Origin: Paenibacillus sp. UNC451MF
GTDB taxonomy: Bacteria > Bacillota > Bacilli > Paenibacillales > NBRC-103111
NCBI RefSeq assembly: GCF_000686845.1
Contig: NZ_KK366025.1
Coordinates: 165,395-229,394 of the forward strand
Direction of reading: 5' to 3'
DNA length: 64,000 nucleotides
Notes under the pieces: model-generated
Database searches by the model: none
What the model was told of the DNA's origin: nothing
What the model saw: the letters and a program-made list of their open reading frames with translations, nothing else
Shown here: one piece after another, positions 26,708 through 35,340 of the stretch
Numbering within the stretch: the stretch's first letter is position 1
How the letters are laid out: the number at the start of each line of letters is the position of its first letter
Program-made: the position numbers and the translations under genes

Positions 26708-27660
26708 AGCGTATGCTCCCTCCCCCCCATCATGCGGACAATCTTGTTTACCGTAACAATGAGGATTAAAGCAACAACCGACTTGAATAGGCCTACTGCG
26801 GTTGAGTAGCTGTAATTGGCATCGATCAAGCCTTTCCGATATACATAGGTGTCTATGATGTCCGACACTTCGTATACCTTTGCGCTGTACATATTAAAAA
26901 TCTGATCAAAGCCAGCATCCAACACATGAGCCATGCGTAGTATCAGCAGAATACAGATTGTGGGAAGCAGCATCGGGAATGTAATATGTACAATCCGCTG
27001 CATTCGGCTAGCCCCATCGATTACAGCAGCATCGTACAGCTCCTGTGAAATTCCAGCAATCGCTGCAAAATAGATGATTGATTCCCAACCAAAGCTTTGG
27101 AATATATCCGTTATGACTAGAATGCTCCGAAAATATCTCTCGTCGGCCAAGAACAGAATCGGCTGGTTGCTCAGCAGCTTCAGAAAGCTATTAACGATCC
27201 CGTCAAGGGAGAAAATGCTGATGAAGATACCGGAAAGCACGACCCATGAGATGAAGTGCGGAAGATAAGATACAGTCTGTGCGACCTTCTTGAAATGCAC
27301 GTGGCGGATTTCATTGAGCAGCAAGGCGAACAGAATCGGTACTGGGAACCCAAAGAGCAATTTATAGAAGCTGATAAGCAGTGAATTTTTGAGTACGATG
27401 TAGAAGTAAGGATCGGAGAAAGCTTTATTGAAATGCTTCATCCCGACCCAAGGGCTTGCACTGATGCCTCCAAGAATTTTGAAATCCTTAAATGCGATCA
27501 CAGCACCGAACATCGGGATATAGTGAAAAATGATAAAATAAAGCAGACCGGGTACCAGCATGAGCAGCAACGCTTTATGAGCTTTTATTTGCTTAATGCG
27601 GTAAGACCGAAGCTTGACGACTTCACGGACGGGCTCGCCGAGTTGCACTGCGCTTTTCAT
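26701..27660 (-). CDS. LplB-type sugar ABC permease
   Basis: A 319-residue permease: LLLMLVPGLLYFIIFHYIP at the first transmembrane helix, YLPHFISWVVLSGI, and the EAA loop DAAVIDGASRMQRIVHITFP. CAAGGAGG precedes ATG 27660. It is the first gene of the importer operon. The 130 bases upstream hold a cre-like site but no operator palindrome. Activation by the YesN/YesM pair just upstream is likely. Confidence 0.93.
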   Translation of the reverse strand: MKSAVQLGEPVREVVKLRSYRIKQIKAHKALLLMLVPGLLYFIIFHYIPMFGAVIAFKDFKILGGISASPWVGMKHFNKAFSDPYFYIVLKNSLLISFYKLLFGFPVPILFALLLNEIRHVHFKKVAQTVSYLPHFISWVVLSGIFISIFSLDGIVNSFLKLLSNQPILFLADERYFRSILVITDIFQSFGWESIIYFAAIAGISQELYDAAVIDGASRMQRIVHITFPMLLPTICILLILRMAHVLDAGFDQIFNMYSAKVYEVSDIIDTYVYRKGLIDANYSYSTAVGLFKSVVALILIVTVNKIVRMMGGREHTLW

Positions 27661-27713
27661 CGGACACCTCCTTGGGCGGGAAAAATAGGGTTAAGTAGGC
27701 CTCCCTTCATGTT

Positions 27714-27727
27714 TGTTCGCGCTTACA
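27714..27727 (-). promoter_or_regulatory. cre-like site before importer operon
   Basis: The minus strand reads TGTAAGCGCGAACA, one mismatch from TGWAANCGNTNWCA. It lies 54 bases upstream of the LplB-type start, in the leader or promoter region. Confidence 0.45.
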
Positions 27728-27790
27728 TTTCATGTTTTAACTATACACAATAACTATGCGAATTAAATTATCAGATTTTTTAGAAAAGCA

Positions 27791-29512
27791 TCATAATTTT
27801 ATGCTCTTATCTTCTTGAGGCAAAAGGATACGCATCCGAGTTCCTTCTCCTTCGACACTCTCTGCTGTAACCCCGTACCGTTCACCGAAAGAGAGTCGAA
27901 TCCGGTCATGAACGTTTTTCAGACCATAGCCTTTAGCCATACTGCCGAACAATGAATCGATAAGCTCCCTGTTCATACCCGGACCATTATCCTCTACTGT
28001 AAACTCAATGGCATCTTCCTTTAGCACTCCTGTAACCGTTAGCCGTCCTCTCCCTTCCAGCTTCTGATCAATCCCGTGCTCAATCGCATTCTCAACGATA
28101 GGCTGAAGAATAAAATTCAACGTGTGGCAGCGATACAGACTTTCATCGATCCTGTACTCCACATCAAAGCTGTTATCGTGCATAATAAGCTGGATCTCCA
28201 AGTACGCTATCATATTTTCCAACTCACTCCGAACAGAAGTTACCGATTCTCCCTTATTCAATGCCGTTCGATAAAACTTGGACAACGTCGTCACGATATG
28301 GCTAATATCCGTCGCACCAAGATGAAGCGCCTTCCAATTAATAATCGATAAACTGTTGTACAAAAAATGGGGATTGATCTGCGTCTGCAATACCTTCAAC
28401 TCGGCCTCCTTTTGCAGTAAGCGGTTGTGGTATACCTCGTTAATTAACTCCTTGATTTTGCGAAGCATATCGCTGAAACGGACAGCCAGCTCTCCAATCT
28501 CATCCTTGGTGCCTTTTGGAATGACGATGTCCCAATTGCCGTCGCCAACTGACTTCATGGTGCGGTTCAGAATGAGAATTTGCTTCAACAATGTATTGGA
28601 AAAGAGACCCATCAGAATCATTAAGACGAAAAGGCACAGCATAATAATGACGATCGTTGCCCCGACGATTTGTATGAGTCCTGGAGACATTTGAGCTACC
28701 GGTGCATAAAAGTAAAGCGTCCAATTGGGCTGTTCCATCATGCTCTTGATAACAAAATGGTCTATTCCGTTCAAAGAGGCAATCCCCTCCGGAACACCGG
28801 CTGCACCCGCTTTCTCCAGGTTTAATTGGGCACCGGAATCGGTTGTTTTGGAATAAATGACACGACTGTTGGAATCGGTTATGACGATTCCGTACTCTCC
28901 TAAATCAGGAGGATTAATATCCTGAAAAATATCGGTATAACGAAATTTCATGGTAAGCAGCACATATTTGCCGTTCGTGAAAAAATTGGGGAATTTTCGG
29001 GTTAGTAATAGATCCCCCTGTTCGTAGTACCATCCAGTGGAATTTGTATTGTTGTTGGAGCTTTTATACCATAATGTATCCTTTACCCTATCAGCGGATT
29101 GGATATAGTCTCCATATTCCGGAAGATCATTTTGTGAATATACGGTCAGTTGGGATATTTCCTTATCGATAGATAAAATCATCTTGAAGAACGGGTCCAG
29201 ATCGTGCCTTAAATCATACGCCAAATTGTCAAGGTCCTCATACTGATTTGCGAATATACGCTGAATACCTGAATTAAAAACAATCAGATTCGTTAAGTTG
29301 TTGTATTTCCCGATTTTATAATTAAATTTATCCGCTAGTACTCCTGCCGTATCCTTCATCCCCTGCATAGCCTGTCTTTGGAGGAATTGATTGGATTGGT
29401 GATATGAATAAATGCCCAGAGCCAGAATCGGAATGATCGCGAGAACGATATAGGTAAACAACAATTTTTGCTTAAGCCGCAGATTCAGGAAATAATGCAT
29501 AAAGCGTTTCAT
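27791..29512 (-). CDS. YesM-type sensor histidine kinase
   Basis: A 573-residue membrane kinase. A first transmembrane helix lies near residues 15-36 (LLFTYIVLAIIPILALGIYS), followed by an extracellular sensor region and a second helix (IVIIMLCLFVLMILMGLF). HAMP (DEIGELAVRFSDML) is followed by the canonical QINPHFLYNSL phospho-acceptor block and the HATPase domain (QPIVENAIEHGI, EDNGPGM). It overlaps the response regulator gene by four bases. It should sense the sugar taken up by the importer encoded downstream. Confidence 0.95.
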   Translation of the reverse strand: MKRFMHYFLNLRLKQKLLFTYIVLAIIPILALGIYSYHQSNQFLQRQAMQGMKDTAGVLADKFNYKIGKYNNLTNLIVFNSGIQRIFANQYEDLDNLAYDLRHDLDPFFKMILSIDKEISQLTVYSQNDLPEYGDYIQSADRVKDTLWYKSSNNNTNSTGWYYEQGDLLLTRKFPNFFTNGKYVLLTMKFRYTDIFQDINPPDLGEYGIVITDSNSRVIYSKTTDSGAQLNLEKAGAAGVPEGIASLNGIDHFVIKSMMEQPNWTLYFYAPVAQMSPGLIQIVGATIVIIMLCLFVLMILMGLFSNTLLKQILILNRTMKSVGDGNWDIVIPKGTKDEIGELAVRFSDMLRKIKELINEVYHNRLLQKEAELKVLQTQINPHFLYNSLSIINWKALHLGATDISHIVTTLSKFYRTALNKGESVTSVRSELENMIAYLEIQLIMHDNSFDVEYRIDESLYRCHTLNFILQPIVENAIEHGIDQKLEGRGRLTVTGVLKEDAIEFTVEDNGPGMNRELIDSLFGSMAKGYGLKNVHDRIRLSFGERYGVTAESVEGEGTRMRILLPQEDKSIKL

Positions 29513-30990
29513 GGACTCTCCTCCCTATATTGGGCCGGAGAGACACCTACGTAGTTTTTAAACAGTGCTCCAAAGTAAGATAAATTCGTGTAGCCCACTT
29601 CATGACCGATATCCACTATCTTCATATTGGTGCTGCTCAAATAATGCTTCGCCTTCTCCATACGGTATTGCGTAACATATTTCACAAGGCTAAGTCCGGT
29701 CTCTTTCTTGAATAAATAGCTTAAATAGCTGGGGGATAAATACACTCTCTCGGCAATTTGTTCTAGGTGGATATCGGTCTGATATTCGGTATGAATGATT
29801 TCCAGTACATGAGTAATATTTTTGCGTCCCGGTTTCATCCCCATATCGTCATGAATGACCCCTCCAATACTTTCTTCCAAAAAACGCAGCATTAATCCCT
29901 TCAGCTCGGTTAGGTTATGACAATGGTAAATGTCTTGAGCTGCTTCCTGAACAGACTTTTTGACATAGCCTCGCAGATAGATCACCATATACTTTACCAG
30001 CAGCATGCATAGGTGTTTTACATAAATCGTTGAGAACGAAGTACTGTTCTCCAAATTAAGAAATAAGCGTCCCAACTCCTCACGGCCGAGTTGAAGATCC
30101 TTCTGTTCCAGCGCCGCTTGAACCCGCTCCACCAATGCATCGACCGAATCGGTCGGGCCGTTATGGCTCCACTCTGATGATTCCGTAAACAAAATAAATG
30201 GCGCTTCTGAGAAAAATCTCGTTTCAAGAAGCTTCTCCATCTTACTCCACTCCGAATAAAAGCTCTCCTCCGAATACAGGCCGCAGCTGAACACAATAAA
30301 GAAATCAGACTGGAACCATTTGTGCATTACAGCCTGTAGCCGTCTGCCTATAAGGTCAAGTTCCTCATGGCATGTCCCCTCGCAAAGGCGGTCTTGAAAT
30401 AGCAGCAGACTTTGAAATTCATTCAAATTTATATAATCGAAGGGCTGCTTCAGCACTTCTCTTAGTATTTGCTCTATATCCTGCGAACAGGTATCAAAAA
30501 ACTTCAGTCTGCTCTCCATCACCATCATCCGCTTATAAGGGAACACATTCCAGCAGCGGCTGCGGCTCATACTGGGCTTTCTTCCGTGGAGCAACTCCAG
30601 AAGCTGCTGTCTTCTGCGCTCTTCACAACGTTGAGCACCTTCTTGCATTGCATTCAGAAATTCTGCTATTTCTACTGGTTTTAGGATATAATTTGCCGCT
30701 TGCAGCTGAAGCGCCTGCTTAGCGTAATGGAATTCCCCATATGCAGACAAAAATAAAATCTGCAGCGACGGATCTAGCTTTCTCGCTTCAGCCGCGAGCT
30801 GCATGCCGTCCATAAATGGCATCTTAATATCCGTCAACAGAAGATCAACCGGGTTCATTTGTAAATATTGAAGCGCTTTCAAACCATTCTCAGCTTCAGC
30901 CATTTGAAACGGAAGCTTATATTGCCGTATTAACAGCTTGATCCCTTCTCGCTCAATCTTCTCATCGTCCACAATAAGAATATTGTACAT
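29509..30990 (-). CDS. YesN-type response regulator with AraC DNA-binding domain
   Basis: A 493-residue regulator with a receiver domain (VDDEKIEREG, phospho-acceptor Asp54 in LLLTDIKMPFMDG, Lys in YILKPVE), a middle linker, and a C-terminal AraC domain (IHLEQIAERVYLSPSYLSYL; IGHEVGYTNLSYFGALFKNY). GGGAGG precedes ATG 30990. It is the partner of the overlapping kinase and the probable activator of the importer operon starting at 27660. In the 262 bases upstream I see only the plus-strand terminator-like hairpin. Confidence 0.95.
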   Translation of the reverse strand: MYNILIVDDEKIEREGIKLLIRQYKLPFQMAEAENGLKALQYLQMNPVDLLLTDIKMPFMDGMQLAAEARKLDPSLQILFLSAYGEFHYAKQALQLQAANYILKPVEIAEFLNAMQEGAQRCEERRRQQLLELLHGRKPSMSRSRCWNVFPYKRMMVMESRLKFFDTCSQDIEQILREVLKQPFDYINLNEFQSLLLFQDRLCEGTCHEELDLIGRRLQAVMHKWFQSDFFIVFSCGLYSEESFYSEWSKMEKLLETRFFSEAPFILFTESSEWSHNGPTDSVDALVERVQAALEQKDLQLGREELGRLFLNLENSTSFSTIYVKHLCMLLVKYMVIYLRGYVKKSVQEAAQDIYHCHNLTELKGLMLRFLEESIGGVIHDDMGMKPGRKNITHVLEIIHTEYQTDIHLEQIAERVYLSPSYLSYLFKKETGLSLVKYVTQYRMEKAKHYLSSTNMKIVDIGHEVGYTNLSYFGALFKNYVGVSPAQYREESP

Positions 30991-31169
30991 AATGACCTCC
31001 CGGAAAATGAAGAGTTACACTGACTTCATTATATTTAGTTTATGTGTCGTTGTCTGTAAAATCATGCCATTATCGAAATTCTTATTGAACCGATTTCCAC
31101 TGGAGAGAGCTTGGCTTTGGTTCCTCTTGTTTATTTTCGCGACAAGTAAGCGGCATCACAGCCAAGACG

Positions 31170-31202
31170 AAGGACAGCCGGATTCTACCGTCTGTCCTTT
31201 TT
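31170..31202 (+). terminator. Terminator-like hairpin with plus-strand T run
   Basis: AAGGACAG (31170-31177) pairs with CTGTCCTT (31192-31199) and five T residues follow (31198-31202). It lies between two minus-strand genes, and no convincing plus-strand gene precedes it. See findings. Confidence 0.55.
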
Positions 31203-31252
31203 GCGTTATCTTCTTGTATAATTCGACATAAACCTTTATTGAATTGATCGAC

Positions 31253-31867
31253 TTAATCCAAAAGTCTCCAAACCATATAGAGAGCCGTTCCCCAGATGAT
31301 AACCGCAGATGCCTTGTTCAACCGTCTCATCCAATCGCCGGATTTGTCCATCTTTTTCATTAGACTTCCTGCTGCGCATAACCCTATGAACCATAGCCAC
31401 GATACCAAAATAACAGATAAAGTAAATGTGGCTCTATTTGCTCCTGAATACTGCAGCGAATTCATCCCGATCACGACGATCGTATCCATAATGGCATGCG
31501 GATTCAGTAAAGACACGGAAGCCGCGAACAGCACTTGCTTACGCAGCCCATAATTAGATTCTGCAGCAGACAAACTATTGGACTGATCGCTTTTCCATGT
31601 CTGCCACCCCATATAGATTAGAAATACTATGCCAACACTTAGCAAAATCATTTTGAGCCAACCAAATGTAAAAACAGCTGCGGACACTCCTAATACCGCG
31701 AGGATGACCAGCAAATTATCGCATAACGCGGCTGTAATTACTGAAGGCATGGCACGGATCAGGCGCCGTTGGTTCGCTCCCTGGTTGAAAATAAACAAAT
31801 TTTGTACACCTAAAGGCAGGATCAGCCCCCCAGCCAATATAAACCCGTGAATCATTGCTTCAATCAT
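31253..31867 (-). CDS. LysE-family amino acid exporter
   Basis: A 204-residue membrane protein of the LysE/ArgO group with five to six transmembrane helices. The start MIEAMIHGFILAGGLILPLG, the motif VQNLFIFNQG and the loop LLNPHAIMDTIVVIG are typical. It would export a basic amino acid such as lysine or arginine, or a related compound. ATG 31867 is chosen because GGAGG lies eight bases before it, and the 33 codons upstream read into the regulatory region. It is divergent from a MocR regulator, the usual arrangement for a controlled exporter. Confidence 0.9.
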   Translation of the reverse strand: MIEAMIHGFILAGGLILPLGVQNLFIFNQGANQRRLIRAMPSVITAALCDNLLVILAVLGVSAAVFTFGWLKMILLSVGIVFLIYMGWQTWKSDQSNSLSAAESNYGLRKQVLFAASVSLLNPHAIMDTIVVIGMNSLQYSGANRATFTLSVILVSWLWFIGLCAAGSLMKKMDKSGDWMRRLNKASAVIIWGTALYMVWRLLD

Positions 31868-31933
31868 CGTATATCCTCCAGTTAAACTTGATGCGCTTAT
31901 CGGTCTATTGTAGAACAAGAGGTGGTCCTTGAC

Positions 31934-31951
31934 TCCATCCATTTGGATGGA
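31934..31951. promoter_or_regulatory. Inverted repeat in LysE/MocR intergenic region
   Basis: TCCATCC (31934-31940) and GGATGGA (31945-31951) form an inverted repeat around ATTT. It lies between the divergent start codons and overlaps a possible -35 (TGGATA, 31948-31953) of the mocR-type gene, so it may be the regulator's own site. Confidence 0.5.
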
Positions 31952-31976
31952 TAACAAACCAACCAAATCGTATAAT
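31948..31976 (+). promoter_or_regulatory. Probable promoter of the MocR-type gene
   Basis: The -10 is TATAAT at 31971-31976 and a possible -35 is TGGATA at 31948-31953, 17 bases apart. The start codon is 33 bases downstream. Confidence 0.5.
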
Positions 31977-32009
31977 AAGAGATAATTAAAAATAACCGGA
32001 GGAACAGTA

Positions 32010-33494
32010 ATGACTTCGCAAGTAGAATGGCAGCCGGACCGTAAATCTGATCTCCCGCTCCATTATCAGATCAGCCTGCACATCAAAAACAAAATCATTC
32101 GCGGCGAGTGGCCAGCGGGAACGAAAATTCCGTCACAGCGGCGGCTTTCGAAAGATTTTGGTGTGAATCGAAGTACGATCGTGGTAGCTCTCGACGAATT
32201 GACTGCAGATGGCTACTTGAAGGGCAATCGTGGGGGCGGTACCACCGTGGCAAATTTCACTGAACATGACCAGAACTCTGCTCCCCCACCCGACTGGACC
32301 TCTTATGTGAAATCAGGCATTCAATCCTCAAATATTTCAACCGTCCAGGAAATCAATCAAGCCGAGTTTCGCTCGGATATCATCCGACTTGGGACAGGGG
32401 AATTAGCTCCCGACCTGCTGCCGCATCAAGAAATGAGAACCGTGCTTCAAAAATTGTCTAATGAAACAACAATGACACTTGGCTACGAGGAGCCCAAAGG
32501 CAGCGCAAGACTAAGGCAGCTCATTGCACAACACGTGGAGAATTACGGTATTCATGCCGCTCCCTCTTCCATCTTGATCGTGTCCGGCGCCCTTCAGGCT
32601 CTTCATCTCATTTCTATAGGACTGCTGTATAGAGGATCAACGATCCTGCTGGAAAAACCATCTTATCTTTACTCCATCCCTATATTCCAATCTGCGGGAA
32701 TGAAGCTTACCGGCATTCCGATGGATAATCAAGGGATTCGAGCAGACCTTGTTCCTAAGTACAAGAAGCAGTACAACGGCGCGCTCCTGTATACCATTCC
32801 TACCTTTCATAATCCGACGGGAATAGTCATGTCCCGGAATCGACGGGAACAGCTGCTGCAGGTTTGCATCAAGGAAGGTCTGCCTTTGATTGAGGATGAT
32901 GTATATAGGGAGTTATGGATTGATGCCCCGCCCCCTCAGCCTTTAAAAGCAGCAGACTCAGGGGGTAATGTTTTATATGTGGGCAGCTTTTCGAAGACCG
33001 TCAGTCCGGGACTTCGAATCGGGTGGGTCATCGGCCCCGAGCCAGTTATGGACCGGTTGGCAGACATTAAAATGCAAACGGATTACGGGGCGAGCTCCCT
33101 CTCTCAAGCTGCTGCCGCTCAATGGCTTGCAAGCGGCTTATACCAGCAGCATATTCTATCGTTGAGACAACAGCTGCTTGTCCGCAGAGCGATTGCAATT
33201 ACGGCTTTGGAGAAGCATTTGGGGGATTTTGCGCATTGGGAAATACCTAATGGAGGGTTTTATGTATGGCTTTGCTTATCTAAGATTCTGCCATTAAAGG
33301 CATTGTTTGCAGCAGCCCTGAAAGAGGGGATTTTGCTCAACCCAGGTCATCTGTACGATGGGGAAAACAGCCGCCATCTTCGTATATCTTACGCATATGC
33401 TTCCTTGGACGATTTGGAAACAGGCATCTTCAAATTGTCCGTTATTGTAAAGCAAATGCTGAAAGCTTCCGATTCTGGTTCTTCAATAACTTGA
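32010..33494 (+). CDS. MocR/GntR-family regulator with aminotransferase-like domain
   Basis: A 494-residue fusion regulator. The N-terminal winged helix-turn-helix of GntR type (PLHYQISLHIKNKIIRGEWP, IPSQRRLSKDFGVNRSTIV) is joined to a fold-type-I aminotransferase domain. The pyridoxal-phosphate lysine lies in VGSFSKTVSPGLRIGWV, preceded by HNPTG. CGGAGGA precedes ATG 32010. Members control amino acid, vitamin B6 or transporter genes. Here the divergent LysE exporter is the obvious target. Confidence 0.92.
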   Translation: MTSQVEWQPDRKSDLPLHYQISLHIKNKIIRGEWPAGTKIPSQRRLSKDFGVNRSTIVVALDELTADGYLKGNRGGGTTVANFTEHDQNSAPPPDWTSYVKSGIQSSNISTVQEINQAEFRSDIIRLGTGELAPDLLPHQEMRTVLQKLSNETTMTLGYEEPKGSARLRQLIAQHVENYGIHAAPSSILIVSGALQALHLISIGLLYRGSTILLEKPSYLYSIPIFQSAGMKLTGIPMDNQGIRADLVPKYKKQYNGALLYTIPTFHNPTGIVMSRNRREQLLQVCIKEGLPLIEDDVYRELWIDAPPPQPLKAADSGGNVLYVGSFSKTVSPGLRIGWVIGPEPVMDRLADIKMQTDYGASSLSQAAAAQWLASGLYQQHILSLRQQLLVRRAIAITALEKHLGDFAHWEIPNGGFYVWLCLSKILPLKALFAAALKEGILLNPGHLYDGENSRHLRISYAYASLDDLETGIFKLSVIVKQMLKASDSGSSIT

Positions 33495-33520
33495 AGCCCA
33501 TACCAGCAAACACAAAAAAA

Positions 33521-33538
33521 GGAGTGGTTCCCCACTCC
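33521..33538. terminator. Hairpin after the MocR-type gene
   Basis: GGAGTGG (33521-33527) pairs with CCACTCC (33532-33538). Seven A residues precede it, so the T run is on the minus strand. It could stop readthrough coming from the minus-strand operon ending at 34582. It is a weak terminator for the plus-strand gene. The remaining bases to thiM show no TPP riboswitch. Confidence 0.4.
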
Positions 33539-33743
33539 CATAGAATCGTAAAACCCATGAAGCTTCAGATGTGTACGTGGTACTCTGATGGGGATTCTAA
33601 CTACCAAAGTTCTTGGCAAATCCGCACCCATTAGTGCTAAAATGGATAAGAAGTTAGGAAGCTTAACTTACCGACTTACAGTTAAAAAAGATACGATAAG
33701 ATGAACCTTCATCCCAGAGTTAATGATAAGGAGACCAAAGTCA

Positions 33744-34559
33744 ATGGATAACCAAAGCATGATCAGAACCTTGGACAAAGTAAGATCCATGAGCCCTTTA
33801 GTACACAATATTACGAATGTCGTCGTTACCCAGTTTACAGCGAACGGCCTATTGGCATTGGGTGCATCCCCCGTGATGGCTTATGCCAAAGAAGAAGTGG
33901 CTGACATGGCACGCATCGCAGGCGCTCTGGTGTTGAATATCGGAACCTTGGATGAAACCGTGGTTGAATCTATGCTGATTGCGGGCCGTTCCGCGAACGA
34001 GCATCAGGTTCCCGTCATCTTCGACCCTGTTGGTGCAGGAGCCACTCCTTATCGCACGGAAACCTCCCGCCGCATTATGAAGGAGCTTCAAGTATCCATC
34101 CTGCGAGGTAATGCAGCAGAGATAGCCAATGTCATAGGCGAGTCCTGGTCCATTAAAGGTGTCGATAGCGCAGGAGATTTGACCGAAGATATTGGCTTGC
34201 TTACGAAGCGTGCGGCACAAGCTCTCGGTTGTGTGGTTGTCGTGACTGGAGAAGATGATTATGTCAGCAACGGAACGGATACCTATAAGATCAGCGGCGG
34301 AACTCCTTTGCTGACTCGCGTAACAGGAACGGGCTGCTTGTTAACTTCAATCATCGGCGCATTTTCTGCCGTAGAAAAAGATCTCATGCTTGCAGCTGTC
34401 TCCGCATTGTCCTTCTATAGCGCAGCAGCGGACACCGCCATTCTTGCCTCTTCACCGGACAAGCCAGGTTCGTTCCAAACGGAATTATTGAATCAGCTGT
34501 CCCAAATGAACGGGACCGTCTGGAGCAAGTATATGTCGGTTAGTAAAATCACCGATTAG
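33744..34559 (+). CDS. thiM: Hydroxyethylthiazole kinase
   Basis: ThiM phosphorylates 4-methyl-5-(2-hydroxyethyl)thiazole, a salvage step of thiamine synthesis, using ATP. The protein has 271 residues, the usual length. Seen here are SPLVHNITNVVVTQFTANGLL, GASPVMAYAKEEVADM, VIFDPVGAGATPYRT, ILRGNAAEIANV and TRVTGTGCLLTSIIGAF, the last with the catalytic Cys and anion-hole glycines. ATG 33744 has AAGGAG ten bases upstream; an in-frame ATG at 33723 lies before that site. No other thiamine gene is adjacent and no thi box is visible upstream. Confidence 0.95.
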   Translation: MDNQSMIRTLDKVRSMSPLVHNITNVVVTQFTANGLLALGASPVMAYAKEEVADMARIAGALVLNIGTLDETVVESMLIAGRSANEHQVPVIFDPVGAGATPYRTETSRRIMKELQVSILRGNAAEIANVIGESWSIKGVDSAGDLTEDIGLLTKRAAQALGCVVVVTGEDDYVSNGTDTYKISGGTPLLTRVTGTGCLLTSIIGAFSAVEKDLMLAAVSALSFYSAAADTAILASSPDKPGSFQTELLNQLSQMNGTVWSKYMSVSKITD

Positions 34560-34581
34560 TCTTTAACCAAGACTGCACACA

Positions 34582-35301
34582 CTACTTGTTTATTTCCTCC
34601 AAAGGAGTATGGTGGCCATAATAGGTGGTTTCTCTTTGAACCGGGGCTGTCCATTTCACTGCATTGGAAATCACACGATGAATCTCTTTGTTATGGTAGG
34701 TAGGGTAGGTTTCATGGCCCGGACGGAAATAAAAGATTCGGCCTTGACCGCGGCGGTACGTGCAGCCGCTGCGGAATACTTCTCCTCCCGCAAACCAGCT
34801 CACAAAGATTAATTCGTCCGGAACAGGGATATCAAAATGCTCCCCGTACATTTCTTCCTCAGGCAAGTCGATGTAAGGGCCTATGCCCTCTACTATAGGG
34901 TGAGAAGGATCAACAACCCACAAGCGTTCTTTCTCGTCTGCTTCTCTCCATAAAAGATCGCATGATGTCCCCATCAGTCTTCGGAACAGCTTGGAATGAT
35001 GCCCGGAATGCAGCACGATTAATCCCATTCCTTTATGTATCCGTTCACAAATACGGTCAATAACGGCATCCTGAAACCCTTTATGATCAACGTGTCCCCA
35101 ATATATGAGTACATCCGTATCCTCCAGTTTCTCCTGCGTTAACCCATGCTCAGGCTCATCAAAGGTTGCAAATTGAATATGTAAGCCATCCTGCTTAATT
35201 CCTTGTGCAATCGCTCCATGGATTCCTTCAGGGTATATGGCTGCGACTTCCGGCTTGCGCTGCTCTTGAATAAATTCATTAAAAATCGTTATTTTGATCA
35301 T
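34582..35301 (-). CDS. ThuA-like protein, paralogue 3
   Basis: A 239-residue ThuA-family protein with IKITIFNEFIQEQRKPEV, YPEGIHGAIAQGI, VLIYWGHVDHKG, GMGLIVLHSGHHSKLFRRLMG and FYFRPGHETYPTYHN. It is more divergent from copies 1 and 2 than those are from each other, and its C-terminal tail is shorter. AAAGGAG precedes ATG 35301. It is the last gene of the nine-gene operon starting at 44339 and directly follows a Gfo/Idh/MocA gene, repeating the ThuA and oxidoreductase pairing seen at 15747-17636. Confidence 0.85.
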   Translation of the reverse strand: MIKITIFNEFIQEQRKPEVAAIYPEGIHGAIAQGIKQDGLHIQFATFDEPEHGLTQEKLEDTDVLIYWGHVDHKGFQDAVIDRICERIHKGMGLIVLHSGHHSKLFRRLMGTSCDLLWREADEKERLWVVDPSHPIVEGIGPYIDLPEEEMYGEHFDIPVPDELIFVSWFAGGEVFRSGCTYRRGQGRIFYFRPGHETYPTYHNKEIHRVISNAVKWTAPVQRETTYYGHHTPLEEINK

Positions 35302-35340
35302 TTATCCTTCAGCTCCTTTGATATGGATATTACACTGCCT

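Noticed and set aside
33539-33743. TPP riboswitch upstream of thiM
   Set aside because: I looked for CUGAGA and the other conserved thi-box segments and did not find them.
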